A DNA stretch of 6,669 nucleotides, taken from Planctomycetales bacterium (GTDB taxonomy: Bacteria; Planctomycetota; Planctomycetia; Planctomycetales; Planctomycetaceae). The notes beneath the pieces are model-generated. The model did no database searches and was not told the DNA's origin. It saw nothing but the letters and a program-made list of their open reading frames with translations. Of this stretch, positions 1 to 5,733 are shown one piece after another. Positions within the stretch are counted from its first letter, which is position 1, and each line of letters starts with the position of its first letter. The position numbers and the translations under genes are program-made. The DNA lies in assembly GCA_020050375.1 (NCBI GenBank), contig JAGVKR010000301.1, positions 1 through 6,669 of the forward strand. The letters run 5' to 3'.

Positions 1-2
1 CG

Positions 3-710
3 GCGACACCGACGGCGCCAGCTAACAGTTCGACGACGATTCCTTCGGCTCCTGTCGTTCCCAAGCTCAAATTCGAGCCGCGATACACCGCCGACGAGAA
101 TGCGATCCATGTCCTTCCGAGCAGCGGGGGGGAATACCGCTCCGAATCCGACCAACGCGTGCGCCAGCTCGAAAAGCAGATGATGGAGGTGGCTCACGAA
201 TTGCGTGCGCTGCGGGCCGAGAGAGCCGCTGACTCATCTCGATCGACAAAGCCGGCGGCTTCGGCCAAAGGGACCGGGCGGACGGAAGCGACTCGCGCCC
301 CGTCCGCGAAACCGGGAGAGCCCCAATCAGCGCCGTCCAGCTCCAGGAATGCGACGCAGTCCGCACTCATCGAGCCTCCCGCGGCAAATCGGATGATGGC
401 CTACGATCCGAAAAAGACCGCGCTCTATGCGGCGCCCAATGCCGACGTGCAGATCATCTCGATCGCGCGTTCGACGTATAAGTTGCCTCCGGGGAAGGCC
501 GCGTCTCTGGCTAAAATATTGTCGGAGCAACTGAACGACGAGATTGAGATCAAAGTAAAGGGAGATGCGCTGCAAGTCACCTGCTCGGCGGAAGATCAGC
601 AGGCGATCGCCCACGTGATCGGACTGTTCCTGCGGAAGGGGCGTGCGCCGGTTGATGTGCCGAAGGCGCCGATGGACGATTTGTCGGATATTCGGGGAAA
701 ACAATCCTGA
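3..710 (+). CDS. Hypothetical protein, C-terminal part (5' end outside window)
   Basis: I do not recognise this gene. The frame is open from the left edge of the window to TGA at 708-710, giving 235 visible residues; the GTG at 159 is only an internal codon, and the true start lies upstream. Visible residues 1-20 are Thr/Ala/Pro/Ser-rich. Residues about 50-76 (RVRQLEKQMMEVAHEL...) form a short charged heptad-like coiled coil. Residues about 77-133 are a Lys/Ser/Ala/Pro-rich linker. Residues about 134-213 (bases ~402-641) look like a folded alpha/beta domain: 'STYKLPPGKAASLAKIL', then 'IEIKVKGDALQVTCSAEDQQAIAHVI'. That helix, strand, 'gdaLqVt', 'edqqaIahvI' pattern resembles secretin N-terminal (N1/NolW-like) or ring-building domains. 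Family membership is inference; a coiled coil plus linker suggests an envelope-associated scaffold. It converges on the Rieske gene. Confidence 0.75.
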   Translation, partial: ATPTAPANSSTTIPSAPVVPKLKFEPRYTADENAIHVLPSSGGEYRSESDQRVRQLEKQMMEVAHELRALRAERAADSSRSTKPAASAKGTGRTEATRAPSAKPGEPQSAPSSSRNATQSALIEPPAANRMMAYDPKKTALYAAPNADVQIISIARSTYKLPPGKAASLAKILSEQLNDEIEIKVKGDALQVTCSAEDQQAIAHVIGLFLRKGRAPVDVPKAPMDDLSDIRGKQS

Positions 711-823
711 TCCGGATTCGCGCGACTTCCATCAGTGAACCAATCCGGCAGACAGGCACACCGGCCGGGATCGCTGTCGCTCAGCGGCTCCCTGAAAGGA
801 CCGTTGACGTTCGAATCCGGATC
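709..823. repeat. 12-bp perfect inverted repeat between convergent genes
   Basis: GATCCGGATTCG at 709-720 is the exact reverse complement of CGAATCCGGATC at 812-823, with 91 bases between. The left arm overlaps the last two bases of the stop codon of the upstream + gene, and the right arm lies 43 bases past the end of the convergent Rieske gene. The interior is GC-rich and has small secondary stems such as GCTG/CAGC at 773-785; CCGGATCCGG at 817-826 is itself palindromic. It may fold in the 3' ends of both transcripts as a bidirectional terminator or stabiliser, but there is no T-run, so this is inference. Confidence 0.5.
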
Positions 824-865
824 CGGTGATGCGTGTGCTGCGGACCGCCCAGGCCGTCAATCGCG

Positions 866-1174
866 TCATTCCACTTCCACGAGCACGTCGTTGCCCTCGA
901 CGCGCACCGGAAAGCTGGCATGGCGAATTTTCGCGTTGAGACAGTTGTGGCCGTCGGTGACGTCAAATTGCCAGCCGTGCCACGGACACGTGATGGTTGC
1001 CCCGCGCAGCGTCCCCTCGCCGAGTGGGCCACCGGCATGCGGGCAGATTCCATCCAGAGCGTGAAATGTTCCGTCGACGTTGAACAGCGCCACGACCTGA
1101 TCGCCGGCCATGACTTCTTTGCCTGTTCCGGGCGGGACTTCGTCCACTACGGCCACGCGATACGACTGAGACAT
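866..1174 (-). CDS. Rieske [2Fe-2S] ferredoxin-like protein
   Basis: A 102-residue single-domain Rieske protein, the size of NirD-like or dioxygenase ferredoxin-component proteins. The cluster-binding motif is complete: C44-P-H46, 16 residues, then C63-P-W-H66, so two Cys and two His can ligate a [2Fe-2S] cluster. 'FHALDGICPHAGGPLGEG' and 'CPWHGWQFDV' are typical of the family, and residues 77-102 give the closing strands. There is no signal peptide or membrane helix, so it should be a soluble cytoplasmic electron carrier or a small NirD-like subunit; the partner cannot be told from this window. I start at the ATG at 1172-1174, not the in-frame ATG at 1204, because AGGAG (1182-1186, - strand) sits 7 bases upstream and residues MSQSYRVAVVDEV match the usual family N-terminus. 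It lies 101 bases downstream of the acyltransferase on the same strand. No oxygenase or nitrite reductase subunit is adjacent. Confidence 0.93.
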   Translation of the reverse strand: MSQSYRVAVVDEVPPGTGKEVMAGDQVVALFNVDGTFHALDGICPHAGGPLGEGTLRGATITCPWHGWQFDVTDGHNCLNAKIRHASFPVRVEGNDVLVEVE

Positions 1175-1181
1175 CCGGTAG

Positions 1182-1186
1182 CTCCT
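1182..1186 (-). promoter_or_regulatory. Ribosome binding site of the Rieske gene
   Basis: AGGAG on the minus strand, 7 bases before the ATG at 1172-1174. It decides the start in favour of the 102-residue form; the upstream ATG at 1204 would add ten residues (MLLSVFRSYR) not expected in this family. Confidence 0.75.
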
Positions 1187-1246
1187 GAACACGGAAAGCA
1201 ACACCGGCCTTTGGTCTAAACGATCCGCGGCGCCACAACAAGCGAG

Positions 1247-1267
1247 CGGCGGGGTTAATCCCCGCCG
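1247..1267. terminator. 8-bp GC hairpin between acyltransferase and Rieske genes (possible weak terminator)
   Basis: CGGCGGGG (1247-1254), loop TTAAT, CCCCGCCG (1260-1267): a perfect 8-bp stem 9 bases beyond the acyltransferase stop codon. Read on the minus strand, the stem is followed by a mildly T-rich stretch (CTCGCTTGTTGT) but no true U-run. It could partly uncouple the Rieske gene from the acyltransferase, or just protect the 3' end of the upstream message. Confidence 0.4.
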
Positions 1268-1275
1268 ACGTCACC

Positions 1276-2277
1276 TTACCCCGCCCTGCGCCGCGCGATC
1301 CGCTCGGCGCGCGACCGGGGAACGCTCTTCCAGCGGCGGTGGACCCAGAAGTATTGCTCCGGCGATCGGCGGACGACGCGCTCCAGGGCCGCCGTGTAGC
1401 GCTGCGTGATCTGTTGCACGGCGTCGTGAGTCGTGAACTCGCGCGTGTCGACAACTTCTTCGCACCCCAATTCGAAGCGGGGCCACCCGTTGGAGAGCGT
1501 TTCGTTTTCCAGCCGGCGCGCGTAACCGACGCAAATGAGCGCCTGATATTCCATCGCCAACAGGCCGATCGACTTGTGTGTCGAAGCCGGGCGGCCGAAA
1601 AAGTTGACGAACATTCCCGACGAGCCGGCGTCCTGATCGCCCAGCATGGCCAGGCTCCCGCCGCGCTCCAGCAGCTTGACCATCGTCCCACCCCCGCCCA
1701 ATTTGGGAATCGGACGATGGCCGGTGTATTTGCGAAACCGCAGGAACCAGCGATTGAGGTAGGGGTTGTCGAGCTCGCGGGCCACCAGCCCCATTCGAAA
1801 ACCGAACAGGCCGAAGATCGAGATGGCCATTTCCCAGTTGCCGAAATGCCCGCTCAGCAGAATCACCGGTCGTCCCGAGCAGAGGGCCCGCACGACCTCG
1901 GGTTTGTTGCGAAAGACGATCTGATCGACGGCGTTGTCGAGCCGCAGCCGGCGCGGCAATTGAACCATTTCGGCGCACATCCGAAACAGGTGGAGCCACA
2001 TGCGGTAGATGATGTCGTCCAGTTGTCGATCGGAATAGCGGTCCCCGAATGCCGAGCGGAGATTCGCCCGGGCGATCTCATAGCGCGTCAAGCGGCGCGG
2101 GAGGATGTTGTGAACGATCCCCGCCAGCACGCGTGAAATCCGCAACGACATCCGCGGCGAAAGGGCCTGGAGAACGCAGACGAACGTGCGGAAAACCAGA
2201 TATTCGATTCCGTGCCGAATGCGCTGCCGATCCATAGCCTGCGTGCTTTCGCCCTCGTCCGCGAATTCCGATTCCAT
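1276..2277 (-). CDS. LpxL/HtrB-type lysophospholipid (lipid A) acyltransferase
   Basis: A 333-residue member of the LpxL/LpxM/HtrB family, near the ~306 residues of E. coli LpxL. Known members use acyl-ACP to add a secondary acyl chain to lipid A or a related glycolipid at the cytoplasmic face of the inner membrane. The catalytic H-x4-E box is intact: H144-FGNW-E149 in 'LLSGHFGNWEMAISIF'. Other family blocks follow: 'VARELDNPYLNRW' (165-177), 'GGSLAMLGDQDAG' (206-218), 'FFGRPA' (226-231) and near the end 'YFWVHRRWK' (309-317). The hydrophobic stretch at about 26-58 is the usual membrane-association segment. The C-terminus is Arg-rich. The start is uncertain: the ATG at 2277 gives an acidic 14-residue extension and no Shine-Dalgarno, while Met15 (ATG at 2233-2235) begins nearer the conserved part; both have weak ribosome binding sites. 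It is divergent from the phosphodiester glycosidase gene, with 131 bases between. Specificity (LpxL- or LpxM-like, or another glycolipid) cannot be told. Confidence 0.93.
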   Translation of the reverse strand: MESEFADEGESTQAMDRQRIRHGIEYLVFRTFVCVLQALSPRMSLRISRVLAGIVHNILPRRLTRYEIARANLRSAFGDRYSDRQLDDIIYRMWLHLFRMCAEMVQLPRRLRLDNAVDQIVFRNKPEVVRALCSGRPVILLSGHFGNWEMAISIFGLFGFRMGLVARELDNPYLNRWFLRFRKYTGHRPIPKLGGGGTMVKLLERGGSLAMLGDQDAGSSGMFVNFFGRPASTHKSIGLLAMEYQALICVGYARRLENETLSNGWPRFELGCEEVVDTREFTTHDAVQQITQRYTAALERVVRRSPEQYFWVHRRWKSVPRSRAERIARRRAG

Positions 2278-2291
2278 CCCGACAAATCGGG
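2278..2291. other. Small hairpin directly before the first acyltransferase ATG
   Basis: CCCGA (2278-2282), loop CAAA, TCGGG (2287-2291): a 5-bp GC-rich stem that abuts the ATG at 2277 with no gap. In a minus-strand mRNA it would occupy the place of a ribosome binding site, which argues either for initiation at Met15 (2235) or for structure-limited translation. A 5-bp stem can arise by chance. Confidence 0.35.
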
Positions 2292-2295
2292 CGGA

Positions 2296-2324
2296 AGTTT
2301 CACAAGAATTCTCGTTTACGTCAA
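2296..2324 (-). promoter_or_regulatory. Weak candidate promoter for the acyltransferase gene
   Basis: On the minus strand, TTGACG (2319-2324) matches the sigma-70 -35 box at 5 of 6 bases; 17 bases further is GAAACT (2296-2301), a poor -10 with 3 of 6 matches. Transcription would begin near 2289, leaving a very short leader for the 2277 start and about 54 bases for the 2235 start. The poor -10 makes this speculative. Confidence 0.2.
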
Positions 2325-2397
2325 TCCGGATGCCGGTGACGCCGAGTCGTCACTTGTCGAGCCATTTCGAGCCCCGGTGTCCCCCGGTGGTTTGCGC

Positions 2398-2401
2398 AGG
2401 A
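2398..2401 (+). promoter_or_regulatory. Ribosome binding site of the phosphodiester glycosidase gene
   Basis: AGGA, 7 bases before the GTG at 2409-2411. It supports the GTG start; the nearby ATG at 2417 is out of frame. Confidence 0.55.
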
Positions 2402-2408
2402 CGACTGC

Positions 2409-3581
2409 GTGCTATCATGGGCGGCAATCCCAAGCCTCCCGCGAGCCGTCATTGTGCCTCTGCTCTCCTGTGCCGTTGTGGCTCTCGCCTGTCTCACGCA
2501 GGCGGAGGGAACGTTGGAGGGGTCCGTCGATTCAGGCTTCGTAGTGACGCTCGACGTCGAAGACCCGCCATTCGGGCAATTCCAACACCGAAGCCACCCC
2601 TGGGAGGGAATCCGCATCGAGCGCTGGAGGCGCGAGATTCCAGAGGTCGACTGGCGAACCATCTGGATCGACCTCCGCACGCCCGGCCTCGGCTACCTGA
2701 TCTCGGATTTCCATTACCGCGCGGAAACCTCGGCGGGCGAACCAGTCCAAACCGCCTTCGCGCACACGACTGTCCAGTTTCTCGAACAACACGCGGGCTC
2801 GCCGCGCGTCGACCTGGCGATCAACACCGTCGCCTTTCACCCCTTCCCGGCCTTTCTTCACACGCCTGTGTATCTGGAGGAGCCGGTGTGGCGCGCGGAC
2901 GACAACGGGAGAAACGCCGAGCCGGAATCCCTCCTGCTCGGTCTGCTTGCCGGCCGAGCGCTGATCGGGACGACTGATGAGGTCCGAGCCGCCCGGCCGC
3001 TTGTCGCCCTGGGTAGCTTTCTCGGTGGCGGTTCGAGTCCAACGAAAGGGGTCGCCGTCCGAAACGGGCAGCTCGTCGCCGAAGGAGGCGAACCGGCAGC
3101 CCGAACGATCGCGGGCGTGAGTGCCGATGGGCGGATTCTCATTCTCGTCGTCGCGGACGGGTACAATCCGGGCGTAAGCATCGGATTCAGTCCGGGCGAC
3201 GCGGCGCAGGTCATGCTGTCAGCGGGAGCCTTGGACGCGATCCTTCTCGACGGCGGCGGAAGCTCAACCCTGGTCGGACGGGGCGATGACGGCCGCCCGG
3301 TCCTGCTCAATCGACCCGCCGGATTGCAAAAGACACCCGGCACGCTCCGTTACGTCGGGGCCAACCTCGGCTTCACCAACCTCCGCCGGAGCAACGATCC
3401 GCTCCCGTTCGTCGCCGATTGGGAAGCGGCGAGCCATGTCGTCGCCTGGAACAAAGTCGTCGTCTGGTGGCGGGTTTATCCGTTCCGTGCGGCATGGCTC
3501 GTTGTCGGCTCTACGGCCTCTGTTGCCATATTGAACTGGCGAGCTCGACGGCGGCGGGATAAATACCGTATCGCGGAATGA
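2409..3581 (+). CDS. Membrane-anchored phosphodiester glycosidase (NAGPA/DUF2233) domain protein
   Basis: 390 residues from a GTG start. Residues ~12-32 (AVIVPLLSCAVVALACLTQA) are a signal peptide with a plausible signal peptidase I site after TQA; the lipobox-like LLSC and ALAC do not fit the consensus well. Residues ~75-325 carry the NAGPA fold, known from the human uncovering enzyme and bacterial exopolysaccharide-associated homologues that cleave phosphodiester-linked sugars. Its signature steps appear in order: 'LAINTVAFHPFP' (137-146; usually iNggfF), 'ARTIAGVSADGRILILVVADGY' (231-252; the RTaiG...DG block) and 'LDAILLDGGGSSTLVGRG' (275-292). 'PAGLQKTPGTLRYVGANLGF' closes the domain. 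Residues 361-377 (AAWLVVGSTASVAILNW) form a C-terminal membrane helix followed by RARRRRDK, so the catalytic part should face the periplasm, tethered by its C-terminus. There is no clear PEP-CTERM or LPXTG-like sorting motif. The substrate is unknown; the divergent lipid A type acyltransferase hints at envelope glycoconjugates. Confidence 0.9.
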   Translation: MLSWAAIPSLPRAVIVPLLSCAVVALACLTQAEGTLEGSVDSGFVVTLDVEDPPFGQFQHRSHPWEGIRIERWRREIPEVDWRTIWIDLRTPGLGYLISDFHYRAETSAGEPVQTAFAHTTVQFLEQHAGSPRVDLAINTVAFHPFPAFLHTPVYLEEPVWRADDNGRNAEPESLLLGLLAGRALIGTTDEVRAARPLVALGSFLGGGSSPTKGVAVRNGQLVAEGGEPAARTIAGVSADGRILILVVADGYNPGVSIGFSPGDAAQVMLSAGALDAILLDGGGSSTLVGRGDDGRPVLLNRPAGLQKTPGTLRYVGANLGFTNLRRSNDPLPFVADWEAASHVVAWNKVVVWWRVYPFRAAWLVVGSTASVAILNWRARRRRDKYRIAE

Positions 3582-3639
3582 GCGCTGTTCGGTATTTGAT
3601 CCGAGTTATGCCGCTCGCGGCAATCAATGCGAAGTTTCG

Positions 3640-3698
3640 TTTAACCCCGAGCCAGCGGCGAGGAGAACATGGGGCGTCGCCGTTGGCTCCGGGTTAAA
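3640..3698. repeat. Long REP-like palindrome (22-bp arms)
   Basis: Arms 3640-3661 (TTTAACCCCGAGCCAGCGGC, then GA) and 3677-3698 pair over 22 positions with one C/C mismatch (3648/3690) and one G-T wobble (3655/3683); the loop is 15 bases (3662-3676). It begins 59 bases after the glycosidase stop codon. The right arm runs into AAAAAA (3696-3701), which is a T-run only at the start of a minus-strand transcript, so it is not a standard terminator for the + gene. From memory, similar AACCC-GAGCC...GGCTC-GGGTT hairpins recur between genes in planctomycete genomes; copy number cannot be judged here. It may be a REP or MITE-like element, or a 3'-end structure. Confidence 0.7.
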
Positions 3699-3875
3699 AA
3701 ACTCAATACTGGCCGCGTGAAGGATAGATGAAACGCCGCAGTAGCCGCGCGCGGTATAGGTGATTGTTCATTGTCCCTTAAATCGGCGTCCCTGAGCCCT
3801 TATCGAGCTCGCATTGGCCCTTTCCGATTTGAAATTCGTCGGTAGGGCAACCGGAGTTATGGACCCGCGACCGGG

Positions 3876-3913
3876 TATAATCTTGGCTTTCGCCCCTCAA
3901 ACCCTTCTATAAT
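3876..3913 (+). promoter_or_regulatory. Two TATAAT boxes upstream of the HlyD-family gene
   Basis: Exact TATAAT hexamers lie at 3876-3881 and 3908-3913, 32 bases apart. For the second, TTGGCT (3883-3888) is a possible -35 with a 19-base spacer; transcription would start near 3920, leaving a leader of about 55 bases before the GTG at 3975. The first has no good -35, but a 5-bp stem ACCCG/CGGGT (3863-3876) runs into it and shares its first T. The assignment rests on the perfect -10 hexamers in an otherwise GC-rich sequence. Confidence 0.4.
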
Positions 3914-3974
3914 GAGGATGTGCCGAGGCAATTGACCGCGGCTCGTCGATCCAATCCGCTGGAAAGGTGGCTAC

Positions 3975-5270
3975 GTGAGCGCGCAAGTGGAACAAGAGAC
4001 GATTCGACCCGACGCGGCCGGCGGAGGGGCGCGCGGCACAACCGGCTCGCCGTTGAGTGATAAGGTCCGCTCGCTTCGAATCTCGAAGGCACCAGTGCGT
4101 GAACCTTCGAGCACGCGACTCCCGTGGTTGCTGTGCCTGGTTCTCGGCGGCGTGGCCGGATACTACGCCCTCCTGTCGCATGGCTTCAGTTTCGCGCTCT
4201 TCTTCGGTCTGGGTCGCCCGCCCGGCGACGAGCGGCCGATCGAGATCGCGGCCCCCTCCTCGTCTGCGTCGACGCCGGCAGCATCCGCGCCGATTGCTGA
4301 CAGCAGCGTCGTTGTGCTCGAGTCGAAGGGGTACATCATTCCCACGCACCAGATTCTGGTGAGCCCCAAAGTCAACGGCATGGTGAAATACCTGCGGGTT
4401 CAGAAGCCCGACCTTCCGCCCGAAGGGGGCGTGCCGCTCGAAGAAGGAATGCGCGTCGAGAAGGGAGACATTCTGGCGCAGCTCGAATCGACCGACTACG
4501 AAGCCGATGTGGCCCGAGCGCGGGCGATGCTGGCTTCGGCGCAGCAGAAATTGCAAATGGAAGCCAAGAACGTCCCCAACGAAATCGAGCGCGCCAAAGC
4601 CGATCTCGACGAAGCGATGATCACTCGCGACTACTTGAAGACGGTCGTCGATCGCAATGAAAAGCTGGCCAAGTCGGTTTCCATCAGCCCCAACGAGATC
4701 GAAAAATCGGTCAGCGAATTTGAGGCTGCCCGGCATCGCGTCGAACGACTGTCGCGAACGCTCGAAATTGTCAAAGGACCGCGGGCCGAACGAATCCAGG
4801 TGGCCGAGGCCGAAGTCAGCCAGGCGCAGGCCGAGATGACCAAAGCCGAATGGAAGCTGGGAAACTGCCTGATCCTGGCGCCGGGATCGGGGACGATTTT
4901 GAAGAAAACTGTCGAAGAAGGAAACATCGTCAACCCGGCGGCCTTCAACGGATCGTACAGCGTCTGCGAAATGGCCGACCTGTCGGATCTCGAAGTCGAC
5001 CTGAGCATTCAGGAACGCGACGTGGCGAAGGTCTTCAAAGGCCAGAAGTGCGTCGTTCGCGCCGAGGCCTTCCCGGAGCGCAGCTACGAGGGGTACGTGT
5101 CACGCCTCATGCCGATTGCCGACCGCTCCAAAGGGGCGATTCCGGTTCGCGTGAAGTTGAAGATCCCGGATGAAGAGGAAGGGATCTACCTGAAGCCCGA
5201 GATGGGTGCGGTTGTCTCGTTCTTTGGTAAGGGCGAGCCGCCAATGGAAACCCGCGAGGGCGGCGGCTGA
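3975..5270 (+). CDS. HlyD-family membrane fusion (periplasmic adaptor) protein
   Basis: 431 residues. The GTG start is the first start codon after an in-frame stop at 3933 and has AGGTGG (3965-3970) 4 bases upstream. A 48-residue charged, Gly/Ser-rich N-terminus (cytoplasmic) is followed by one membrane helix (about 50-70, LPWLLCLVLGGVAGYYALLS) and a Ser/Ala/Pro spacer (about 91-108). The split biotinyl-lipoyl domain follows: first half at about 119-171 ('ILVSPKVNGMVKYLRV', 'EGMRVEKGDILAQLES'), a coiled-coil hairpin at about 172-296, second half at 298-320 ('CLILAPGSGTILKKTVEEGNIVNP'), then a beta-barrel at about 333-417. An extra Pro/Gly-rich stretch (about 143-156, 'QKPDLPPEGGVPLE') interrupts the first lipoyl half. 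Such adaptors link an inner-membrane ABC or RND transporter to an outer-membrane channel. The usual ATPase and permease genes do not follow; the next ~1.2 kb is noncoding, so the partner is encoded elsewhere. Confidence 0.93.
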   Translation: MSAQVEQETIRPDAAGGGARGTTGSPLSDKVRSLRISKAPVREPSSTRLPWLLCLVLGGVAGYYALLSHGFSFALFFGLGRPPGDERPIEIAAPSSSASTPAASAPIADSSVVVLESKGYIIPTHQILVSPKVNGMVKYLRVQKPDLPPEGGVPLEEGMRVEKGDILAQLESTDYEADVARARAMLASAQQKLQMEAKNVPNEIERAKADLDEAMITRDYLKTVVDRNEKLAKSVSISPNEIEKSVSEFEAARHRVERLSRTLEIVKGPRAERIQVAEAEVSQAQAEMTKAEWKLGNCLILAPGSGTILKKTVEEGNIVNPAAFNGSYSVCEMADLSDLEVDLSIQERDVAKVFKGQKCVVRAEAFPERSYEGYVSRLMPIADRSKGAIPVRVKLKIPDEEEGIYLKPEMGAVVSFFGKGEPPMETREGGG

Positions 5271-5332
5271 TTGTAGGCGTCGGCTTACGTCAAACTCGCA
5301 CCCACCGTCGTTCGGATCTGGCAGCACAACGA

Positions 5333-5362
5333 GCAGGGACAAGGGCTTTCTAGCCCCCCTGC
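5333..5362 (+). terminator. Hairpin after the HlyD-family gene (possible terminator)
   Basis: GCAGGG (5333-5338) pairs with CCCTGC (5357-5362), and inside it GGGCT (5343-5347) pairs with AGCCC (5352-5356); ACAA bulges on the left and the loop is TTCT. These 11 base pairs lie 62 bases after the adaptor stop codon. There is no U-run (CTCTCC follows), so it is either a non-canonical terminator or a 3'-end stabiliser. Confidence 0.45.
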
Positions 5363-5484
5363 CTCTCCGGGACGGGTGCATCCGATAAGCGGGGGTGGTG
5401 CTGCATCGGAAATCGGAGGTCATGGATGCCCATTGATGCCTCGCTACGGCTCCCCCGATACGAATGTCACCAATCCTTCGAATG

Positions 5485-5526
5485 TTTCCAGATCCGGTAC
5501 GTCCGGTCGACACGGGATCGTGGAAA
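5485..5526. other. Bulged 11-bp stem-loop
   Basis: TTTCCAGATCC (5485-5495) pairs with GGATC-G-TGGAAA (5515-5526): 11 base pairs with one bulged G at 5520 and a 19-base loop. The right arm overlaps the spacer of the candidate promoter at 5507-5537. Confidence 0.45.
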
Positions 5527-5537
5527 ACTGGTAAAAT
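5507..5537 (+). promoter_or_regulatory. Candidate extended -10 promoter inside the noncoding interval
   Basis: TCGACA (5507-5512, 5 of 6 matches to TTGACA), a 19-base spacer, and TAAAAT (5532-5537, 5 of 6 matches to TATAAT) preceded by TGG, the extended -10 TGn element. The spacer is slightly long. No gene follows, so if real it would drive a noncoding transcript starting near 5544. Confidence 0.3.
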
Positions 5538-5603
5538 ACACATCGTTAAAAACGGCAGCCCGGCCTTGAGTGCGGCTTGGCTGTTGGTGCGAAGAGAATT
5601 GGA

Positions 5604-5674
5604 ACTACGAATCACGCGAATCCAACGAACCTGGAAGGGATCGGCGGTGGTTTCGTATTCGCCTGATTCGTGGT
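5604..5674. repeat. Palindrome built of CGAATC units (dispersed-repeat-like)
   Basis: ACTACGAATCACGCGAAT (5604-5621) pairs with ATTCGCCTGATTCGTGGT (5657-5674) over 18 positions with one mismatch (5615/5663) and one wobble (5606/5672); inside, CGAA (5626-5629) can pair with TTCG (5652-5655). The left arm is itself periodic: CGAATC at 5608, CGAATC at 5617 and CGAACC at 5626, exactly 9 bases apart. From memory, 'ACGAATCACACGAAT' palindromes occur between genes in planctomycete and other environmental genomes. It is probably a REP or MITE-like element; no flanking target duplication is evident. Confidence 0.65.
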
Positions 5675-5733
5675 CTTACCTCGTCCCCTGGTTGCGGGCT
5701 GAGCCTTCACCGAGCCAGACTGCCAACTGCTTG

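Larger units (their letters stand above)
3582..3974. other. Noncoding interval between glycosidase and adaptor genes
   Basis: There is no credible gene in these 393 bases. They hold a 6-bp dyad TGCCGC-TC-GCGGCA (3609-3622), the long palindrome at 3640-3698 (own entry), a 10-bp CG-rich palindrome CCGCGCGCGG (3745-3754), a 7-bp inverted pair AAATCGG/CCGATTT (3780-3786 and 3824-3830), and two TATAAT boxes near the adaptor gene (own entry). CCCTTA occurs at 3775 and 3797 and CCCTTT at 3818, 22 and 21 bases apart. Confidence 0.7.

Noticed and set aside
806..830. GTTCGAATCC at 810-819 looks like the T-loop of a tRNA
   Set aside because: The flanking bases (TGACG and CCGGA) do not form a 5-bp T-stem, and no acceptor or anticodon arm is present.
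1339..2136. 265-codon plus-strand frame opposite the acyltransferase
   Set aside because: It is the antisense shadow of a gene with clear HFGNWE and WVHRRWK motifs; its own translation matches no family I know.
2186..2977. 263-codon plus-strand frame across the divergent intergenic region
   Set aside because: It overlaps both the acyltransferase 5' end and the glycosidase in another frame; its Arg/Pro-rich translation is typical of an off-frame reading in GC-rich DNA.
3030..3046. GGTTCGAGTCC, a tRNA T-loop-like string
   Set aside because: It lies inside the well-supported glycosidase coding frame, and no other tRNA arms surround it.
3897..4736. 279-codon minus-strand frame opposite the HlyD-family gene
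   Set aside because: It is the antisense shadow of a gene with intact lipoyl, coiled-coil and barrel regions; it is low-complexity and Arg/His-rich.
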